Positions 34,914 to 42,775 of a stretch of 64,000 nt of DNA are shown here, piece after piece. Position 1 is the first letter of the stretch, and the number at the start of each line of letters is the position of its first letter. The notes under the pieces are model-generated. The model had not been told where the DNA came from. It saw only the letters and a program-made list of their open reading frames with translations, and did no database searches. This DNA is from Granulicella rosea (lineage in GTDB: Bacteria; Acidobacteriota; Terriglobia; Terriglobales; Acidobacteriaceae): assembly GCF_900188085.1 (NCBI RefSeq), contig NZ_FZOU01000005.1:1-64000 (forward strand). The letters are read 5' to 3'. A program made the position numbers and the translations under genes.

Positions 34914-36554
34914 CTAAATTCCCACCGGATACGGCTTCTCGTGCGCGTCCGCTCGGCCTGAGCGCTCGAAGCGGCCCTGCAGCAGGCTCAGCAGGCCGGT
35001 GTACCAGTAGCCGAAGACGAACAGCAGCAGGAACGGCACGGTGAAGTAGTTCTCGCTCGTGACCGCGTACCAGACCGTGACGACGAAGTAGCATCCGATC
35101 GACAGCTCGACCCACGGCACCCAGCCCAGGCGCTTGCGATACTTCTGCGCCTGGCTCTTCTCGCCCTTTTTCTGGACGCTGTACTTCGGCGTGCGGGCGA
35201 AGGCGCTCTGCACGCCGAAGAGCGCTTCGAGCACGGCCTTGGTGTTGGTGATGGTCAGGCCGACGCCGAGCGCCATCAGGCACGGCAGGTAGAGAAACGT
35301 CTTGTACCAGCGGCCGGGGAAGAGCTCCTTCTGGCTGACGAGGTAGAAGCTCGAGACGCTCATCGTGCTCGCCATAAAGAGCGGGAAGTCGATAAGCATC
35401 ATCTGGATCCAGCCCTGGTAGCTGCGGATGATCATCGCCGGCATCAGCAGCGTGCTGAGCACGATCATGAGCGGATAGCTGAGATTGGCGGTGAGGTGGT
35501 ACCAGGCCTCCAGCTTGATGTGGAAGGGCGCATCGGATCGTAGAACGCGGGGAAGAATTTTCTTGCCGGTCTGGATGAGCCCCTTGGCCCAGCGCGCCTG
35601 CTGGGTCTTGAAGGCGGTCATCTCGATGGGCAACTCGGCGGGGCACTCGACGTCCTGCAGGTATTTGAACTTCCAGCCGATAAGCTGCGCGCGATAGCTG
35701 AGGTCGGTGTCCTCGGTCAGGGTGTCGTGCTGCCAGCCGCCGGCCTCGCCGATGACGCGGGTACGCCACATGCCGGCGGTGCCGTTGAAGTTGAAGTAGA
35801 CGCCCGCGCGCGAGCGGCCGCCGTGCTCAAGGACGAAGTGGCCGTCGAGCAGGATGGCCTCGACCTGCGTAAGGAAGCTGTAGTTGCGATTCAGGTGCGT
35901 CCAACGCGTCTGCACCATGCCGACGCCGGGCTCGGCGAAGTGGTGGATGACCTGGTGGACCCAGTTCACGGGCGGCACGAAGTCGGCGTCGAAGATGGCG
36001 ACGAACTCGCCGCGCGCAACCTTCAGGCCCGCGTCGAGCGCTCCGGCCTTATAGCCGTAGCGGTTCGTGCGATGGAGGTAGAAGATCGGCTGCGGGGCCA
36101 TTGGATTCGGCCCGTCGAAGCCCGCGGCGTAGCGCTCGACGATCTCGCGTGCGACGGAGGTGGTCTCGTCGGTGGAGTCGTCGAGGAGCTGAATCTCGAA
36201 GCGGTCGCGCGGATAGTCCAGGCGGCAGCAGGCCTCGATCAGGCGCTCGATGACGAACTGCTCGTTGAAGATAGGGAGCTGGATGGTGACGAAGGGCAGC
36301 TCGTCTTCAGGGAACTTCGCGACGGGCTCGGCCCAGCGCGCGGTGTTCTTCTTGTTGCGGTAGTAGAGCCAGACGAGCTGGTAGCGGTGGATTCCGTAGA
36401 ACGCCAGGATGACCATGACGATAAAGTACGGAATCAACAGGCAGAGATCGAAGCCGTTGAGCTGGTAGATGCCCTTGAAGGTCTGGTCGAGATAGTGCGA
36501 CTTCCAGTAATGGCCCAGCCCCTTGGGGGCGAGCGCGAAGGCAAGGATGTGCAA
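34914..36554 (-). CDS. Membrane glycosyltransferase family 2 (processive beta-glycan synthase-like)
   Basis: 546 aa. One membrane helix near the N-terminus (DLCLLIPYFIVMVILAFYG) precedes a GT-A domain with QLLDDSTDET, FDADFVPP (DxD), TEDTDLSYRAQ (catalytic Asp) and QQARWAKG (QxxRW). C-terminal helices follow (LMIVLSTLLMPAMII and others). The QxxRW motif places it with processive synthases such as cellulose and glucomannan synthases; the polymer is unknown. The start is uncertain: TTG 36554, or CTG 36566 which has GGAG about 6 nt upstream; no ATG lies near. Confidence 0.85.
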   Translation of the reverse strand: MHILAFALAPKGLGHYWKSHYLDQTFKGIYQLNGFDLCLLIPYFIVMVILAFYGIHRYQLVWLYYRNKKNTARWAEPVAKFPEDELPFVTIQLPIFNEQFVIERLIEACCRLDYPRDRFEIQLLDDSTDETTSVAREIVERYAAGFDGPNPMAPQPIFYLHRTNRYGYKAGALDAGLKVARGEFVAIFDADFVPPVNWVHQVIHHFAEPGVGMVQTRWTHLNRNYSFLTQVEAILLDGHFVLEHGGRSRAGVYFNFNGTAGMWRTRVIGEAGGWQHDTLTEDTDLSYRAQLIGWKFKYLQDVECPAELPIEMTAFKTQQARWAKGLIQTGKKILPRVLRSDAPFHIKLEAWYHLTANLSYPLMIVLSTLLMPAMIIRSYQGWIQMMLIDFPLFMASTMSVSSFYLVSQKELFPGRWYKTFLYLPCLMALGVGLTITNTKAVLEALFGVQSAFARTPKYSVQKKGEKSQAQKYRKRLGWVPWVELSIGCYFVVTVWYAVTSENYFTVPFLLLFVFGYWYTGLLSLLQGRFERSGRADAHEKPYPVGI

Positions 36555-36628
36555 CTGATTGAGCAGACGAGGCTCCGGTACAGGGATTCTGGGCGTTGAC
36601 CGCCCCTAGAGATTGTACGCGAGCCGAT

Positions 36629-37054
36629 TCAAGGAATCAGCCTGCTTGCGTACTTGGTAAGGAAGCCGCGCGGACTGACGATGTTCAGATGGAGAACTCG
36701 TGTGTTATGCAGGTGGCCGAAGTGATGGAAGTCGCCTGTAACGAGGTAATCGACGCGCGCAAAGAGAGCGGACGCCAGAATCGGGCGATCTTTTTCGACG
36801 AGTATGATGCCGCGTGGGATGGTATCAATGGGGCCATCGCCGACGGTGGCAGTCTGCCTGAGCAATTCATCCAGTCGCGAGCGGTGGTCGGCGGATTCTA
36901 TGTGGTTCGCGATCTCCCCCAGTACAAATGGGGAGACCACCGGTGTGATGCGGGCAAGCTTCCAGAATTTGAGGAAGTCGGCATTCGCTGAGCGAGATGC
37001 GGAGAATAAGACGTTCGTGTCCAGGTAGACGCGTAGCGGATGAACGTCATGCAC
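36629..37054 (-). CDS. PIN-domain toxin (VapC-like)
   Basis: 141 aa. The PIN acidic residues are visible: Asp12 in VYLDTNVLFSA, Glu in VLGEIANHI, and Asp in DYLVTGDFHHF. Predicted Mg2+-dependent RNase, the toxin of a type II pair with the AbrB-like protein encoded just upstream. The start is GTG 37054, which overlaps the antitoxin stop by 8 nt, typical translational coupling. An ATG at 37050 is out of frame. Confidence 0.87.
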   Translation of the reverse strand: MHDVHPLRVYLDTNVLFSASRSANADFLKFWKLARITPVVSPFVLGEIANHIESADHRSRLDELLRQTATVGDGPIDTIPRGIILVEKDRPILASALFARVDYLVTGDFHHFGHLHNTRVLHLNIVSPRGFLTKYASRLIP

Positions 37055-37403
37055 TGCGTTTCTCCCGCGCGGTTCTGAAGTGTGCGTCCCATTCCGCTTC
37101 GGTAGGCAGAGTGTCACGGTGGCTCGGGGAGAGACCCCGGATGTTCGCCGGGTCAATGCCCATCTCCAAAACGTCAGGCAGATTACGATCCCACTCTTCC
37201 TTGGTCATGGAGTTGATCAGGATGAAGTAGCTGCGTTCCTCATCGGACCACACCTCAGGTTCGTAGGCGTAGGCAGGGCGGATACTGATCTTTCCGTCTA
37301 CGACATCGACGTTCAGCAGCGATCCATCTTCCAGCCCAAACTGCTTGCGCAGCTTCGCCGGCAGAACGATGGTTCCACGCTTACCCATTTTGATGGTTTC
37401 CAT
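37047..37403 (-). CDS. AbrB/MazE-type antitoxin
   Basis: 118 aa. The N-terminal swapped-hairpin DNA-binding domain is METIKMGKRGTIVLPAKLRKQFGLEDG...LNVDVVDGKISIRP. The remaining 65 residues (SDEERSYFILINSMTKEEWDRN...) probably bind the toxin and are longer than in many AbrB antitoxins. AGGAGG (complement of 37410-37415) lies 6 nt before ATG 37403. Expected to neutralise the PIN toxin and repress the operon at the palindrome upstream. Confidence 0.87.
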   Translation of the reverse strand: METIKMGKRGTIVLPAKLRKQFGLEDGSLLNVDVVDGKISIRPAYAYEPEVWSDEERSYFILINSMTKEEWDRNLPDVLEMGIDPANIRGLSPSHRDTLPTEAEWDAHFRTAREKRSA

Positions 37404-37417
37404 GGCTGGCCTCCTGA

Positions 37418-37462
37418 GACGTCAGAATCTCTGAATGTCAGAATATCAGAGGTTCTGACGTC
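37418..37462. promoter_or_regulatory. Palindromic operator of the toxin-antitoxin operon
   Basis: Arms GACGTCAGAATCTCTGA (37418-37434) and TCAGAGGTTCTGACGTC (37446-37462) are 17-nt inverted repeats with one mismatch, directly upstream of the antitoxin Shine-Dalgarno. A probable AbrB-type autorepression site; it also lies 11 bp from the mqnC stop codon. Confidence 0.75.
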
Positions 37463-37472
37463 CGATCGAAGG

Positions 37473-38519
37473 CTAGTTCAGGAACATCGTGCGGTAAAGC
37501 GTATCTCGCTGCACCGGCTTGAAGCCGGCGTCGCGGATGATGCGGCGTAGCTCTTCTTCGGTCGTGCAGTTGCTGGTGCCGGCCGCGCGGACGACGTTTT
37601 CCTCGATCATCACCGAGCCGACGTCGTTGCCGCCGAAGCGCAGCCCCATCTGCAGGACTTTGAGGCCCTGGGTGACCCAGCTTGCCTGCACGTTTTCGAT
37701 GTTGTCGAGGTACATGCGGGAGATGGCGAGGGTCTTCAGATACTCGACCGAGGTGGCCTCGTCCCAGCCGCGTCCGCCGAGAGCGGTGTTGTTCGGCTGG
37801 AAGCTCCAGGGAATGAACGCGGTGAAGCCGCCGGTCTCTTCCTGGAGACGGCGGACTACTTCGAAGTGGTTCACGCGGTGCTCGATGCGCTCGCCGACGC
37901 CGAACATCATCGTGGCGGTCGTACGCATGCCGAGCTGGTGAGCCGTCCGGTGGACGCTCACCCAGTCTTCCGTCCGGCACTTCAGGCGGGCGATCTTGAA
38001 CCGCACCTCATCGTCCAGAATCTCGGCGCCGCCGCCGGGAATCGAGTCCAGACCGGCGTCGCGCAGGCGGGCGATGGTCGTGCGCAGGTCGAGCTCGGAG
38101 TACTCCGCGATGGCGAGGATCTCGCTGGCCGAGAGGCAGTGCAGCCAGATCTCCGGGAAGCGCTGCTTGATGCCGGTGAACAGGCGCTCGAACCAGTCGA
38201 TCTTCAGGTCCGGGTGGATGCCGCCCTGCATGAGCACGCCGGTGCCGCCCAGCTCGACCGTCTCACGCACCTTGTCGTAGATGGTGTCGAAGTCGAGGAT
38301 GTAGCCCTCGCTGGCGAGCTTGCCCTTCAGCGGCCGGTAGAAGGCGCAGAAGGTGCAGTATTCGGTGCAGAAGTTCGTGTAGTTGATGTTGCGGTCGATG
38401 ATGTAGCTGACCACGCCATCCGGATGCAGACGGCGGCGCACCGCGTCGGCCTCCATGCCGATGCCGATCAGGTCATCGCTTGCAAAGCAGTCCAGAGCTT
38501 GTTCCCGGCTGATACCCAT
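37473..38519 (-). CDS. mqnC: Cyclic dehypoxanthinyl futalosine synthase
   Basis: Radical SAM enzyme of the futalosine menaquinone pathway. 348 aa. The 4Fe-4S motif is CTEYCTFC (CxxxCxxC) in NYTNFCTEYCTFCAFYR. Further MqnC marks: MQGGIHPDLKIDWFE, GLDSIPGGGAEIL, ATMMFGVGE and IPWSFQPNNTALGG. MqnE shares part of this but differs in its N-terminus. The VKOR gene, whose product needs a quinone, lies upstream on the same strand. Confidence 0.95.
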   Translation of the reverse strand: MGISREQALDCFASDDLIGIGMEADAVRRRLHPDGVVSYIIDRNINYTNFCTEYCTFCAFYRPLKGKLASEGYILDFDTIYDKVRETVELGGTGVLMQGGIHPDLKIDWFERLFTGIKQRFPEIWLHCLSASEILAIAEYSELDLRTTIARLRDAGLDSIPGGGAEILDDEVRFKIARLKCRTEDWVSVHRTAHQLGMRTTATMMFGVGERIEHRVNHFEVVRRLQEETGGFTAFIPWSFQPNNTALGGRGWDEATSVEYLKTLAISRMYLDNIENVQASWVTQGLKVLQMGLRFGGNDVGSVMIEENVVRAAGTSNCTTEEELRRIIRDAGFKPVQRDTLYRTMFLN

Positions 38520-38586
38520 GAGTAAATTCTACGCCTGCGCAAGATTTTGGTGTGCTGTCGTGAGAATCGTTGGCGCCCTGTGAAAT

Positions 38587-38617
38587 CTGTCATCCTTTAC
38601 TTCCTTCAGGATGACAG
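38587..38617. repeat. Short family A hairpin
   Basis: CTGTCATCCT (38587-38596) and AGGATGACAG (38608-38617) form a perfect 10-bp stem between VKOR and mqnC. Confidence 0.75.
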
Positions 38618-38627
38618 GCAGCGGGGG

Positions 38628-39119
38628 TCAGGGCGCGGTCGGCGTGGGCATTTCAAGCACATACCGGCTGCGTTTGCGCAGGATCAACGCGACGATCGTC
38701 GCCAGCACCATGGCCGTGATGATGCACTGCGACCAGACGCAGTAGATACACCACTTTTCGATCACGTAGGCCTCGAGATAGGTCAGAAAACAGGCGAAGG
38801 CGAAGCCGATCTCGGCCAGTTGCAGCACCGCCCACAGGCGGCCCGTCAGCGCCAGCACCAGCATGACCGCGTATCCCGCGATGCCGAGCGCCGCGACCGG
38901 CACGTGGAGCTTGCCGGACTTCACATCCTCGTCGAAGGTCTTGGGCGGAAAGACGGCGAAGCGGCTGTGGTTGACCGCGCCGCAGTCCCAGTGCTCGTCC
39001 ACGGCGCAGGGTGGCGCGGCGCCGGGGTCCATGTTGTGGACGCGCAGGGCCAGGGTGCTCACCACAAGGCCGGCCACGGCCAGGGCTGCAATCAGGATTC
39101 GCATGATGGTGTTCCGCAT
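38628..39119 (-). CDS. Vitamin K epoxide reductase (VKOR) family protein
   Basis: 163 aa with four membrane helices. Two Cys pairs fit bacterial VKOR: CAVDEHWDC in the periplasmic loop and the catalytic CIYC in the last helix pair. Bacterial VKOR reoxidises a DsbA-like partner and passes electrons to quinone, so it replaces DsbB. No thioredoxin domain is fused. ATG 39104 is an alternative start. Confidence 0.88.
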   Translation of the reverse strand: MRNTIMRILIAALAVAGLVVSTLALRVHNMDPGAAPPCAVDEHWDCGAVNHSRFAVFPPKTFDEDVKSGKLHVPVAALGIAGYAVMLVLALTGRLWAVLQLAEIGFAFACFLTYLEAYVIEKWCIYCVWSQCIITAMVLATIVALILRKRSRYVLEMPTPTAP

Positions 39120-39173
39120 CTGTCTATCTTACCTTTCACGCGCAGGTCCCATGCGGGAGATAAAATCCAAACC

Positions 39174-40088
39174 ATGATCGCGCACACACGTAGAGACTTC
39201 GTTTTCAGCCTGGGCGTTAGCGGCGTGGCGTTGGCCGCGCCCGGTAGCCTGCTGGCCGCGCCTTCGCAGGAGTTCACCTTCCTCTTCGTCACCGACGCGC
39301 ACATTCAGCCGGAGTTGGGCGGGGATCGCGGCACGGCGATGGCTTTCAAGAAGGCGCGTACGATCAAGGCCGACTTCGCCATCCAGGGCGGCGACCATGT
39401 CTTCGACGCGAACGCGGTGAGCAAAGAGCGCGCCTTCCAGCTCTACGACCTGTACGGCAAGACCGAGCAGGATCTGGGGTTGAAGGTCCACCACACGCTG
39501 GGAAACCACGACCTCTTCGGAACGTCTCCACAAGGCGTGGCGAGCGCGACCGACCCGCTCTACGCACGCGGCCTGTATACGGAGCGGTTTGGGAAGACGT
39601 ATTACAGCTTCGACCACAAGGGCCATCACTTCGTTGTGCTGGATTCGATCGGCATCACGCCGGATAAGAGCTTCGAAGGACGCATCGACGCCGATCAGGT
39701 TGCGTGGCTGAAGACGGATCTCGCCGCGTTGCCGCTGCATGCGCCGGTGATCGTGGTGTCGCATATTCCGCTGATGTCGGCGTACCGGTCGCACTTTCCG
39801 CCGCCGGCGAAGCCCTTCGATCACAACTACTTTACGGTGCAGAACTCGGCCGAGGTGATCGAGGCGCTGGAGGGGTACAACGTGCTGGGCGTGCTGCAGG
39901 GACACACGCACATCAACGAGACGATCTGGTGGAAGGGCGTGCCGTACATCACCTCCGGCGCCGTCTGCGGGGACTGGTGGAAGGGCGCGCATGTGGGCAT
40001 TCCCGAGGGATTTACGGTGGTGACGGTCGCCGGCGGCAAGCTCACGACGCGGTATGAGACGTATGGCTGGAAGGCTGTGAAGGGGTAA
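39174..40088 (+). CDS. Tat-exported calcineurin-like metallophosphoesterase
   Basis: 304 aa from ATG 39174. A Tat signal (TRRDFVFSLGVSGVALAAPG) directs it folded to the periplasm. All metallophosphoesterase blocks are present: TDAHIQ, GGDHVFD, LGNHDLFG, VVSHIPLM and QGHTHINE. Substrate unknown; such enzymes include phosphodiesterases and acid phosphatases. Divergent from VKOR. Confidence 0.9.
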   Translation: MIAHTRRDFVFSLGVSGVALAAPGSLLAAPSQEFTFLFVTDAHIQPELGGDRGTAMAFKKARTIKADFAIQGGDHVFDANAVSKERAFQLYDLYGKTEQDLGLKVHHTLGNHDLFGTSPQGVASATDPLYARGLYTERFGKTYYSFDHKGHHFVVLDSIGITPDKSFEGRIDADQVAWLKTDLAALPLHAPVIVVSHIPLMSAYRSHFPPPAKPFDHNYFTVQNSAEVIEALEGYNVLGVLQGHTHINETIWWKGVPYITSGAVCGDWWKGAHVGIPEGFTVVTVAGGKLTTRYETYGWKAVKG

Positions 40089-40092
40089 GAAT

Positions 40093-40205
40093 GCCCGGGT
40101 GCCCCATCCTTCGCGGTTTGCGAAGGGTGGGACGTAAGACGCGCGGGCCGGACAGTTTACGTCCCACCCTTTGCGATACGGCTGCAAAGGATGGGGCACC
40201 CGGGC
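40093..40205. repeat. Long palindrome, family D, between convergent genes
   Basis: Outer arms GCCCGGGTGCCCCATCCTT and AAGGATGGGGCACCCGGGC, inner arms GGGTGGGACGTAA and TTACGTCCCACCC: a 113-bp cruciform-capable repeat. Its position between two gene ends suits a bidirectional terminator, but no T-run is seen. Confidence 0.8.
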
Positions 40206-40217
40206 TTGATTGTCCCG

Positions 40218-40601
40218 TCAGGCGGCCAGGTCCATCGTGCTGACCTCGACGACCACGCCGCCGGGCGCGGTGCAGTAAAAGCCGAAGACCGGCGGCCCGG
40301 CGCGTTCGATCTTGGCCGGCTCTGGCGAGTCGAAGCCCGCGTCGATCAACCGTTGGTAGTGCTGGTAGACATGCTCGACCGAACCGGCATCGAAGCCGAC
40401 GTGGAACAGGGCCGGGTAGCTGCCGAGCCGGGTATTCCGGTCCTGCATCAGGATGAGCAGGAAGTTCTCCTCGTTGCGCAGCACGGCGAGCTTGCCCTGG
40501 TCGCGGCGTTCGACGACGCGGAAGTTGAAGCCAACCTCGAAGAATCGACACAGCTCGGGTACGTGGGGGACGGCGAGATTGATGTGATTGAGAGTTGCCA
40601 T
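40218..40601 (-). CDS. VOC-superfamily (glyoxalase-like) protein
   Basis: 127 aa from ATG 40601. One vicinal-oxygen-chelate module pair: NHINLAVPHVPELCRFFEVGFNF and, in the second half, FHVGFDAGSVEHVYQHYQRL with GVVVEVSTMDLA carrying a metal-ligand Glu. The family includes glyoxalase I, dioxygenases and resistance proteins; no specific function can be assigned. It is isolated; the 290-bp region upstream (40602-40891) shows no gene. Confidence 0.82.
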   Translation of the reverse strand: MATLNHINLAVPHVPELCRFFEVGFNFRVVERRDQGKLAVLRNEENFLLILMQDRNTRLGSYPALFHVGFDAGSVEHVYQHYQRLIDAGFDSPEPAKIERAGPPVFGFYCTAPGGVVVEVSTMDLAA

Positions 40602-40891
40602 GGGTGCGAAGCTCCTGTCGGTTAGGGGAGTCGCATGGGTTGGGGATGTGCGAAATGCCTCTCCGACCCATGCGACAGTCAGACAGTGCACGCGCACTGC
40701 CGCCATCGCCGTGGGTCTTACCCGGTATGCCGGGTAGACAGAGGCTGCGGAGTGGAACTTCCGCAGTGGGCCGGGCTTACCGAACCGGCTATGCCTTTTT
40801 CGACAACTTTATGATGTGGCAGATTGACTGGCGATGCAAACGATTTTGTGTCGGAGTTGCCGCGTCCACCCACGTCCGATAAGCTAAAGCC

Positions 40892-41374
40892 ATGTATGAA
40901 GACTTCACGGTAACCGATCGCTGGACCGGCGAGCCTCTCCACTGCACGTGGAAGGGCACTGTCGTCGCAATCGCCACGCGTCATGCCGACGCGACCGATA
41001 TCCGCTTTGCCGTCAACGGCCGCCCCGTCTGGATCGCCATGCCGAACATGGCGTGGGTCGAGATGAAGCGCACGAACGGCCATGTGATCACGGACTACCT
41101 GGCCGCGCAGGCCGCCGGACGCTACCTGAAGACGGCCATCGAAAGCGGCTACGACAACGGTCGCGAGATGTACACCATGACCGTCGCCGAGGTGCTGGAG
41201 CATGCGCACGCGGTGGTGAAGGAGGCGGGCCGGACGGACAATCTGCCGTCGCTGCCGGTCATCTCGGACGACATCAAACCGGAGAAGTTCTTGGGCCACC
41301 TGCCGGGCGATCCGGGCAGCGCCGCGTACTTCGGTACGGCGGAGCCGAACGTCAACGAACGCGTCAAGCTGTAG
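40892..41374 (+). CDS. Conserved-looking cytoplasmic protein of unknown function
   Basis: 160 aa, no signal or membrane segment. The N-terminal half is beta-rich (YEDFTVTDRWTGEPLHCTWKG, DIRFAVNGRPVWIAMPNMAWVE), the C-terminal half helical (YLAAQAAGRYLKTAIESGYDNG, VAEVLEHAHAVVKEAG). I do not recognise the family. GC3 and codon use match neighbours, and a good terminator follows, so it is likely real. Confidence 0.7.
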   Translation: MYEDFTVTDRWTGEPLHCTWKGTVVAIATRHADATDIRFAVNGRPVWIAMPNMAWVEMKRTNGHVITDYLAAQAAGRYLKTAIESGYDNGREMYTMTVAEVLEHAHAVVKEAGRTDNLPSLPVISDDIKPEKFLGHLPGDPGSAAYFGTAEPNVNERVKL

Positions 41375-41394
41375 ACTCGCCACGGAAGCGGGCG

Positions 41395-41426
41395 CCCCAC
41401 GTCTTGCTTTCGAGACGTGGGTTTTT
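41395..41426 (+). terminator. Rho-independent terminator
   Basis: CCCCACGTCTTGCTTTCGAG and ACGTGGG form a stem (CCCACGTCT / AGACGTGGG) followed by TTTTTA. Confidence 0.85.
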
Positions 41427-41472
41427 AGTGCCGAAAAGACCGTCCGAGCATCTTAGGGATGGAGGACATGCG

Positions 41473-42681
41473 ATGAACGAGACCATCACCCGGCGCAGCC
41501 TGTTGATCACCGGCGCGGCCTTTGCGGCTGCCCAGACCATGCAGGCGCAGTTCTTCCGCAAGCACACGCCGAAGCCTGCTCCGGGCTTTGTGTACATCGG
41601 ATGCGACACGTCCAAGGGTGTGGCGAAGGGCATCTATCTCTGCCGCTTCGATGCGGCGACCGGGCATCTCTCCACGCCCGTGTTGGCCGCGCCTTCGTTG
41701 CGTCCCGCGTACTTCGCCTTCGGCCCGGTGCATAACGGGCGGCGAATGGTCTATGTGGGGAACGAGGGTCCGGACGCGGCCTCGTCGACGATCACGACCT
41801 ATGCGGTCGACCCGGTGACGGGCATGCTGCGGCAGTTGGCGCAGGTCTCGTCCGGGGCTTCGGGGCCCGCGTATGTCTCGGTCGACGCGACGGGTAAGTC
41901 GGCCTATGTGGCGGACTATGCGGGCAGCGCGGTGGCGGCATACGGGATCAAGTCCGACGGCCTGCTGACGCCGCCGGTCGAGGTGCTGAACTATAAAAAA
42001 GACGACAGGTTCGGGCCGGTGGGTCCGCAGGCGGATCGCCAGGACGCGCCGCATCCGCACTGCGCGACGATCTCGCCGGACAACCGCTTCGTCGTCGTCT
42101 GCGACCTGGGGACGGACAAGATCTCGATCTTCGCGATCCACCCGGAGACGGGCAAGCTGGGCGAGCCGACCTTCTTCCAGTGCGATCCCGGCACAGGGCC
42201 GCGGCATGTGGCGTTTCATCCCAACGGTCGCTGGGTCTATGGGATCGACGAGCTCTCGAACAAGATCGACCAATACCTGTGGACCGCGACCCACGGCGCC
42301 GAACCGAAGGCGATGCTGGTCGATACGAAGCGCTCCGTCGCGACGCTGGCGGAGGGCTATAGCGGCGGCACGAACACCGCCGCCGAAGTGGTGGTGTCGC
42401 CGAACGGCTTTTACCTGTATGCAAGCAATCGCGGCGAGAACACGCTGGTCGTCTTCGCGATCGACCAGGAGAGCGGCGCGCCGTCGGTGGTGCAGCGCAT
42501 CGGCTGCGGCGGCAAGGGGCCGCGGCAGTTCACGCTGGACCCGACGGGCCGCTGGCTGCTCTGCGGCAACCAGCTTTCGGCCTCGGTGACGGTCTTCGCG
42601 CGCGACCCGACGAGCGGCAAGCTGACCGGCCCGGTGCAGACGCTCGCGATCGATTCGCCCATGTTTACGTGCTTTGGATAA
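41473..42681 (+). CDS. Exported lactonase-family (YbhE/6-phosphogluconolactonase-like) beta-propeller
   Basis: 402 aa from ATG 41473 (GGAGG at 41461-41465). Tat-like signal (TRRSLLITGAAFAAA), so probably periplasmic, unlike cytoplasmic Pgl. The seven-bladed propeller repeats show SxxPAYFAF, GPAYVSVDATGKSAYVADY, PHPHCATISPDNRFVVVCDLGTD, GPRHVAFHPNGRWVY and GPRQFTLDPTGRWLLCGN. The exported location suggests action on sugar lactones outside the cytoplasm. Confidence 0.87.
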   Translation: MNETITRRSLLITGAAFAAAQTMQAQFFRKHTPKPAPGFVYIGCDTSKGVAKGIYLCRFDAATGHLSTPVLAAPSLRPAYFAFGPVHNGRRMVYVGNEGPDAASSTITTYAVDPVTGMLRQLAQVSSGASGPAYVSVDATGKSAYVADYAGSAVAAYGIKSDGLLTPPVEVLNYKKDDRFGPVGPQADRQDAPHPHCATISPDNRFVVVCDLGTDKISIFAIHPETGKLGEPTFFQCDPGTGPRHVAFHPNGRWVYGIDELSNKIDQYLWTATHGAEPKAMLVDTKRSVATLAEGYSGGTNTAAEVVVSPNGFYLYASNRGENTLVVFAIDQESGAPSVVQRIGCGGKGPRQFTLDPTGRWLLCGNQLSASVTVFARDPTSGKLTGPVQTLAIDSPMFTCFG

Positions 42682-42710
42682 GAAGGCATAACGCCGATCG
42701 TCACCGATGA

Positions 42711-42757
42711 AACCGATCAAAACAAGAGAGAGAGATCTCCATCTGTTTTGATCGGTT
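42711..42757. terminator. Terminator-like hairpin, family C
   Basis: AACCGATCAAAAC (42711-42723) and GTTTTGATCGGTT (42745-42757) are perfect 13-nt arms between convergent genes. The leader TAACGCCGATCGTCACCGAT resembles those at 5889 and 27860. Confidence 0.7.
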
Positions 42758-42775
42758 CAATCCGCTTTTTCGGTG

